A DNA stretch of 8,868 bases, taken from positions 1-8,868 of the forward strand of contig DAOVOU010000059.1 of the NCBI GenBank assembly GCA_030629475.1, given 5' to 3'. This stretch comes from Desulfobacterales bacterium. Its GTDB lineage: Bacteria; Desulfobacterota; Desulfobacteria; Desulfobacterales; C00003060. Below, one piece after another: positions 5,669-8,868 of this stretch. The translations under genes were made by a program, and so were the position numbers. The notes below the pieces were generated by a model. That model was not told the origin of the DNA and did not search any database. It saw nothing but the letters and a program-made list of their open reading frames with translations. Positions within the stretch are counted from its first letter, which is position 1. The number at the start of each line of letters is the position of its first letter.

Positions 5669-6715
5669 TTACAGCGAGGACCAGTAGGGCCTTTGAACCT
5701 GAATCACGTCGTCAACAACACCAGGTACCGCCCCTTTTTCAAGGCCCTCCAGGTTGCCGGCTGTTAAGATGCTATCCCCGACCAGTTCCATCAAGACAGC
5801 CCTTACCGACTCTCTGAGCCCTGTGAGATGATAGCCCCCCTCTAAGGTGATAGCCACTCTTTCGGAAGCGTATGACCTGGCAAGATCCATGATCAGACGC
5901 GTCATGGCTGCATAGCCTTGCGGCGTGACCTTCATCCCCCCAAGAGGATCACCCACGTATGTGTCAAATCCGGCAGATACAAAGATCAATTCAGGTTTAA
6001 AGGCACTGGCTATAGGGCAAAGAAGCTGCTTGAAGATCTGGAAGAACTCTGCGTCGCCATGGCCTGGCCCCAAGGGAACATTGACGGTAAATCCCTGGCC
6101 ATCCCCCTGGCCCACTTCGGTCAAATAGCCGCTTCCGGGATAGTAGGGGAACTGGTGGGTGGAAAAGTAGAGGACGGCAGCGTCCGTATAAAAAGTGTTC
6201 TGGGTGGCATTGCCGTGGTGCAGATCCCAGTCCACGATCAGGATTTTCTTTACGCCGTGAGTATTCATGGCATAGCGGGCACCCAGGGCCACATTATTGA
6301 AAAGACAAAACCCCATGGCCCGATCTCTTTCTGCATGATGCCCCGGGGGCCTGACCAAGGCAAAACCATTCTTTATGGTGCCGTCAAAGATCTTGTCCAC
6401 GAGGGAAAAGAGACCACCTGCTGCCAGCTTCGCCGCCTGATAGGAAAGGGGTGTGGTCTGTGTATCAGGATCAAGCGACATATGGTCCCTACCATCCGTG
6501 CCAGCCACCCTTTTGATATGGGAATGGCTGTGCACCCAGGCGAGTTCATCGTGGGTGGCAGGACGCGGGGAGATGCTCACAAATTTTCCCGCCATGTCGG
6601 CCGCATCAAGCATGTCATAGATGACTTGCAGACGCTGGGGGCTTTCAACGTGGGGTAAACTGGCAAGATGCTGTTTGTAAAGGTCGTGGCAGACGACGCC
6701 TGTCCTTGACGACAT
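5669..6715 (-). CDS. Zinc-dependent deacetylase, histone deacetylase superfamily
   Basis: A cytoplasmic amidohydrolase of the arginase/deacetylase fold that removes acetyl groups from acetyl-lysine or small acetylated amines. Bacterial members include acetoin-utilisation AcuC, acetylpolyamine amidohydrolases and HDAC-like proteins. The 348-aa product keeps the whole catalytic set: RPPGHHAE with His126/His127, DWDLHHGN with zinc ligands Asp164 and His166, SAGFD with zinc ligand Asp251, DPLGGM at 256-261, and LEGGY with the transition-state Tyr295. The ATG at 6715 has a moderate AGAGAG upstream. No acetoin or polyamine genes lie nearby, so the substrate is unknown. A 40-codon basic ORF 59 bp upstream on the same strand, and the promoter at 6960-6988, probably belong to the same transcript. 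Confidence 0.92.
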   Translation of the reverse strand: MSSRTGVVCHDLYKQHLASLPHVESPQRLQVIYDMLDAADMAGKFVSISPRPATHDELAWVHSHSHIKRVAGTDGRDHMSLDPDTQTTPLSYQAAKLAAGGLFSLVDKIFDGTIKNGFALVRPPGHHAERDRAMGFCLFNNVALGARYAMNTHGVKKILIVDWDLHHGNATQNTFYTDAAVLYFSTHQFPYYPGSGYLTEVGQGDGQGFTVNVPLGPGHGDAEFFQIFKQLLCPIASAFKPELIFVSAGFDTYVGDPLGGMKVTPQGYAAMTRLIMDLARSYASERVAITLEGGYHLTGLRESVRAVLMELVGDSILTAGNLEGLEKGAVPGVVDDVIQVQRPYWSSL

Positions 6716-6774
6716 ACGATCTCTCTTAATTCCTCAATACTCTAGTGCCTACCAGCACCAGTCGGTTTGATTTT

Positions 6775-6897
6775 TCAACTGGCACACAACTGGCCGCCAC
6801 TTTGCTGGTTGGCCCTGGCCACACGCTCCAAAAACCTCTTAAACCAACTCTTCTTTTGGTTCTGTTTCGATTTTCTTGAGGTTTTCTTTTTTGCCAT
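6775..6897 (-). CDS. Small basic protein (40 aa), possible degenerate LDCC-motif family
   Basis: An ORF of 40 codons starting at the ATG at 6897. Its ribosome binding site is very good: AAGGAAGAG at 6908-6900, with AGGA 6 nt from the ATG. The product begins MAKKKTSRKSKQNQKKSW, continues with an amphipathic FKRFLERVARANQQ and ends SGGQLCAS. From memory, this layout (lysine-rich head, W-x-x-R-F-L-x-R-x-A-x-A-N, then GG-x-L) resembles small deltaproteobacterial proteins that end in a putative metal-binding LDCC motif. Here only one Cys remains before the stop. In another reading frame the same DNA reads VVCQLKN, which raises the possibility of a frameshift in the last codons. It sits between a consensus-like promoter and the deacetylase gene, both in the same direction. 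Function unknown. Confidence 0.6.
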   Translation of the reverse strand: MAKKKTSRKSKQNQKKSWFKRFLERVARANQQSGGQLCAS

Positions 6898-6959
6898 GAC
6901 TCTTCCTTTTGCGAGTGCTGAAATAAGGTCTGCAACCCGAGACAGGGGCTTGCTAATCC

Positions 6960-6988
6960 AAAATACCCTTGGTGCTGAAATTTGTCAA
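6960..6988 (-). promoter_or_regulatory. Sigma70-type promoter for the small ORF and deacetylase
   Basis: On the minus strand TTGACA (6988-6983), a 17-bp spacer and TATTTT (6965-6960). The start would be near 6953, about 55 nt upstream of the small ORF. The -35 box lies in the left arm of the inverted repeat 6982-7035. Confidence 0.6.
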
Positions 6989-7035
6989 GTCCAAAGGACC
7001 GTATAAAATCGTGCAGAGATTTTATGACTTGACAA
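6982..7035. promoter_or_regulatory. Nested inverted repeat between divergent genes
   Basis: Outer arms TTGTCAAGTC (6982-6991) and GACTTGACAA (7026-7035) are perfect 10-bp inverted copies. Inner arms ATAAAATC (7003-7010) and GATTTTAT (7018-7025) are perfect 8-bp inverted copies around a 7-nt loop. The right arms are contiguous; the left arms are separated by 11 nt, which lie within a GTCC-AAA-GGAC mini-hairpin (6989-6999). Each outer arm contains a TTGACA box facing outward, one toward the deacetylase operon and one toward moaB, although I see no good -10 at the right distance for the moaB side. It could be an operator for a dimeric regulator or a structured leader. The 207 bp between the small ORF and moaB hold nothing else I recognise. 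Confidence 0.6.
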
Positions 7036-7104
7036 TGCCCGGCAGGGAGATTAGGGGAAGCCCATACATCGAACATAGGCGCTCAACCCAGGAAAGTATC
7101 CACC

Positions 7105-7611
7105 ATGAGTACGAAAGAACACAAGGCCCGTGCTCCAAGGTCACTTGTACTTGCGATTCTGACTGTGTCCAGCACCCGCAGCCTTACCGATGACAAGAGC
7201 GGACACTGGATGAAAAAACGGGCCGAGAAGAAAAAGCATAAAGTGGTTTTTCACGAGATGATCCCTGACAACAAGGATATGATTGCCGATACGATCCGCA
7301 CGGTCATTCAGGAGCATAGCCCTCATGCAATTCTCGTGACTGGAGGCACGGGGATCAGCTCTGGTGATGTGACTATCGAGGCAATCCGACCCATGTTCAC
7401 CAAAGAGCTCACTGCTTTTGGGTCCCTCTTTACACAGTTGAGCTATGAAGAAATCGACTCGGCCGCCCTCCTTTCCAGGGCCACAGCAGGCCTGATCGGT
7501 CAAACCCTGGTCTTTTGCATCCCAGGAAGTCTCAAGGCCTGCAAGCTTGCCTGCAAAGAACTCATCTTCCCTGAACTGGGGCACCTTGTGAAGCACGCGC
7601 ATGAAGGTTAG
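7105..7611 (+). CDS. moaB: Molybdenum cofactor biosynthesis protein MoaB (MogA/MoaB family)
   Basis: Member of the MoaB/MogA/Cnx1G family that binds molybdopterin and, in MogA-type members, adenylates it before metal insertion. The 168-aa length is typical for MoaB. Family features are TVSSTRSLTDDKSG at 20-33 (Asp in the DxSG element), LVTGGTGISSGDVTIEAI at 77-94, and FGSLFTQLSYEEI, LSRATAG and FCIPGS at 105-142. In the GGTG loop many homologues have Arg directly before DVT, where this protein has Gly87. The ATG at 7105 has AGGAAAG at 7090-7096, 8 nt upstream. It stands alone with no other molybdopterin gene in view, and is divergent from the deacetylase unit. Distinguishing MoaB from MogA by eye is imperfect. 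Confidence 0.87.
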   Translation: MSTKEHKARAPRSLVLAILTVSSTRSLTDDKSGHWMKKRAEKKKHKVVFHEMIPDNKDMIADTIRTVIQEHSPHAILVTGGTGISSGDVTIEAIRPMFTKELTAFGSLFTQLSYEEIDSAALLSRATAGLIGQTLVFCIPGSLKACKLACKELIFPELGHLVKHAHEG

Positions 7612-7631
7612 CCACTTGAAAAAATCAGAAC

Positions 7632-7843
7632 TTAGCTCGCTTCGCTCACAATTGGAATACTGGAATGTTGGAATACTGGAATATTGGGTTAAGAGGACTG
7701 AAAACAATTGAGATAGGATTCTTTTCGGCTTTTTTATCCCCAACATTCCATTATTCCACCATTCCATCATTCCATATTCATGGCAGAGAAAATTGCCAAT
7801 GAAAGATAAATGATTACAACCGATTGTAGGATTACCGAGACGT
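7632..7843 (+). repeat. Dispersed intergenic element, copy C
   Basis: The left-end motif at 7632-7655 (core GCTTCGCTCACAATTGG) is followed by the octamers GGAATACT, GGAATGTT, GGAATACT and GGAATATT from 7654 to 7685. The reverse-complement word block at 7743-7772 matches copy B 3231-3260 at 28 of 30 positions. The 17 bp at 7654-7670 pair with 7741-7757 with one mismatch, forming a hairpin with a loop of about 70 nt. The middle is unlike copy B. The right-end motif at 7815-7843 matches copy B at 23 of 29 positions. The element fills the gap between the convergent moaB and crotonase genes, starting 20 bp after the moaB stop and ending 4 bp before the crotonase stop. Confidence 0.75.
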
Positions 7844-7847
7844 CATA

Positions 7848-8642
7848 TTACTTTCCTTTCCAGATCGGTTTTCTCTTTTCCAGGAAGGCAGAAAGCCCCT
7901 CCCTGGCATCCTCGGCAAAAAGATTGGTGACAATGACTTGCTTGGCATAGTCGTAGGCCTGGAAGTCGGCTAAATTGACCTGGGTGTAAAATGCCTCCTT
8001 GCCCATGCTCAGGATGAGGGAACTGGCTTCAGCGATCTTTTCGGCCAGTGCCCTGGTCTCTGCAGCCAGTTGATCGGGAGGAACGACCTTATTGATTAAG
8101 CCATATTGTTCTGCTTCCTCCGCCAAGATCATACGTCCGGTCAGCAGCATCTCGAGGGCCCGTTTTCTACCTATAGCCCTCACCAAGGGGACGCCAGGCG
8201 TGCTGCAAAAGAGCCCGATCTTCACACCGGGCGTTCCAAAGAGCGTACCTTCCTCGGCTACAGCCAGATCACAGGCGGCCACGAGCTGACAACCGGCTGC
8301 AGTGGCCACACCATGAACCTGGGCGATGACCGGCTGCGGGAGGCGCTGAATCTTCTCCATGACCTCAATGCAAGTGTCAAAGATTGCTTTGTAGTAAGTC
8401 AGTTCCCGGCCCACCAGTTGAGAAATGTCATGACCGGCAGAAAAGACCTTGCCTTCACCTTTCATAATGACAACTCTTATATCGTTGTTCTGACTTATGC
8501 TTGTAAGCAAGGAACTCAATTGCTGTAGTAGTTCGAGAGAAAGGGCATTCCTTTTTCCCGGGCGGTTCAGCGCAATGGTCCCGATTGCACCGTCCACGTC
8601 AAACTTCAGATCAACAGTATATTGCCTCCTTGTTATTTCCAT
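7848..8642 (-). CDS. Crotonase-superfamily protein, ECHDC3-like, lacking the hydratase glutamates
   Basis: A 264-aa protein with the enoyl-CoA hydratase/isomerase fold, expected to bind an acyl-CoA. Oxyanion-hole segments are present (FSAGHDI at 67-73 and HGVATAAGCQL at 110-120), and the C-terminal EDAREGLSAFLEKRKP is typical. The two glutamates that activate water in classical enoyl-CoA hydratase are both replaced: Gln119 stands in the GGGCE position and Gly139 in the PE position (FGTPGVKIG). The stretch GLFCSTPGVPL followed by RKRALEMLLTGR is like ECHDC3-type proteins as I remember them, which also lack these residues. Hydratase activity is therefore doubtful. The start at 8642 is supported by an excellent GGAGGTG (8654-8648). 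No fatty-acid or CoA genes adjoin it within the window. Confidence 0.9.
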   Translation of the reverse strand: MEITRRQYTVDLKFDVDGAIGTIALNRPGKRNALSLELLQQLSSLLTSISQNNDIRVVIMKGEGKVFSAGHDISQLVGRELTYYKAIFDTCIEVMEKIQRLPQPVIAQVHGVATAAGCQLVAACDLAVAEEGTLFGTPGVKIGLFCSTPGVPLVRAIGRKRALEMLLTGRMILAEEAEQYGLINKVVPPDQLAAETRALAEKIAEASSLILSMGKEAFYTQVNLADFQAYDYAKQVIVTNLFAEDAREGLSAFLEKRKPIWKGK

Positions 8643-8668
8643 TGATTCACCTCCATTTGTTTGTAACC

Positions 8669-8756
8669 GTTCACGAGTTCACGGTTCCACGCGGCGCAAG
8701 CGCCTGCGCTGCGCGAGAGGTTCAGGGTTCACCGGAGCGAGGCCAACTAAATTCTC
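8669..8756 (-). repeat. Probable partial dispersed element E with GTTCACGG-type words
   Basis: On the plus strand the octamers GTTCACGA, GTTCACGG and TTCCACGC (8669-8692) are followed by a GC hairpin (GGCGC-AA-GCGCC at 8693-8704), then GGTTCAGG and GTTCACCG (8719-8734). Read on the minus strand, these words are preceded by 8756-8734, which resembles the left-end motif (GAATTTAG, then CTCGCTCC). I find no right-end motif between the words and the crotonase ribosome binding site. The similarity to the left end is weaker than between copies B and C. Confidence 0.45.
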
Positions 8757-8762
8757 TTTTGA

Positions 8763-8868
8763 GAACTTAGCTCCACTTCGTTCCGCAACTGGTCGAGTGC
8801 CCGCCCTGCCCGCCCTGGTGCGACAGCGAATCGAAAATGCTGATGCAAAGCAAACCCGGTCTGGGCCA
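8763..8868 (+). repeat. Probable partial dispersed element D running off the window edge
   Basis: GAACTTAGCTC at 8763-8773 is identical to 7628-7638 at the left end of copy C, and the following ACTTCGTTCCGCAACTGG aligns with GCTTCGCTCACAATTGG with small gaps. Next come GTCGAG and two tandem 9-bp units CCCGCCCTG (8800-8817), taking the place of the word tract. Together with element E it forms an inverted pair: 8734-8756 and 8761-8784 can fold across a TTTT loop with several mismatches. From 8818 to the end I recognise no gene or further repeat. Confidence 0.45.

Noticed and set aside
6726..7076. 116-codon minus-strand frame upstream of the deacetylase
   Set aside because: Overlaps the small ORF, promoter and dyad; composition looks non-coding, and the 40-codon ORF in another frame has the good ribosome binding site.
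7141..7770. 209-codon minus-strand frame across moaB and element C
   Set aside because: Antisense to moaB, and begins inside the repeat words; no supporting features.

Overview
The window looks like a piece of a Desulfobacterota (former Deltaproteobacteria) chromosome. The reasons are the Gram-negative BamD lipoprotein, a trxA-trxB pair next to bamD and plsY, an AlgC-type phosphomannomutase, a YfgM-like TPR protein, and a small lysine-rich protein of a kind I associate with sulfate reducers. This placement is inference; no rRNA or other phylogenetic marker is present. All complete genes are housekeeping or general metabolic genes with intact frames. I see no phage, transposase, CRISPR array or defence operon.

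Layout from left to right: a heptamer-word repeat region (about 91-157) leads into an AlgC/ManB-type phosphohexomutase (+, 213-1562). This converges on a minus-strand block: plsY (phospholipid synthesis), bamD (outer-membrane protein assembly), an atypical thioredoxin reductase, and thioredoxin. The last two genes abut with no gap and have a good sigma70-type promoter at 4650-4679. Back to back with that promoter is a plus-strand promoter for tRNA-Lys(TTT) and tRNA-Glu(TTC), followed after only 27 nt by a membrane-anchored TPR/YfgM-like protein. A zinc-dependent deacetylase of the HDAC superfamily (-) converges on it. Upstream of the deacetylase, in the same direction, are a 40-codon basic ORF and a consensus-like promoter, which share a dyad-rich intergenic region with the divergent moaB (+). 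The right end holds a crotonase-superfamily protein (-) that lacks both catalytic glutamates of enoyl-CoA hydratase, and then repeats up to the window edge.

The most interesting thing is intergenic. Three gaps (2248-2399 on the minus strand, 3089-3329, 7632-7843) hold what looks like one dispersed modular element. It has a left-end motif with core GCTTCGCTCACAATTGG, a tract of short words with 8-bp periodicity whose sequence differs between loci (GGAATACT-type in two, TCGACCAC/TCAACTAC in the third), and a right-end motif of about 29 bp with core GAAATTCCGAGACGT. Two further left ends lie head to head at 8734-8792. The elements fill the gaps almost completely: one appears to supply the last codons and stop of bamD, and another runs to within 3 bp of the bamD start codon.

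All alignments and family assignments here were made by eye from sequence and memory; none was checked by search.
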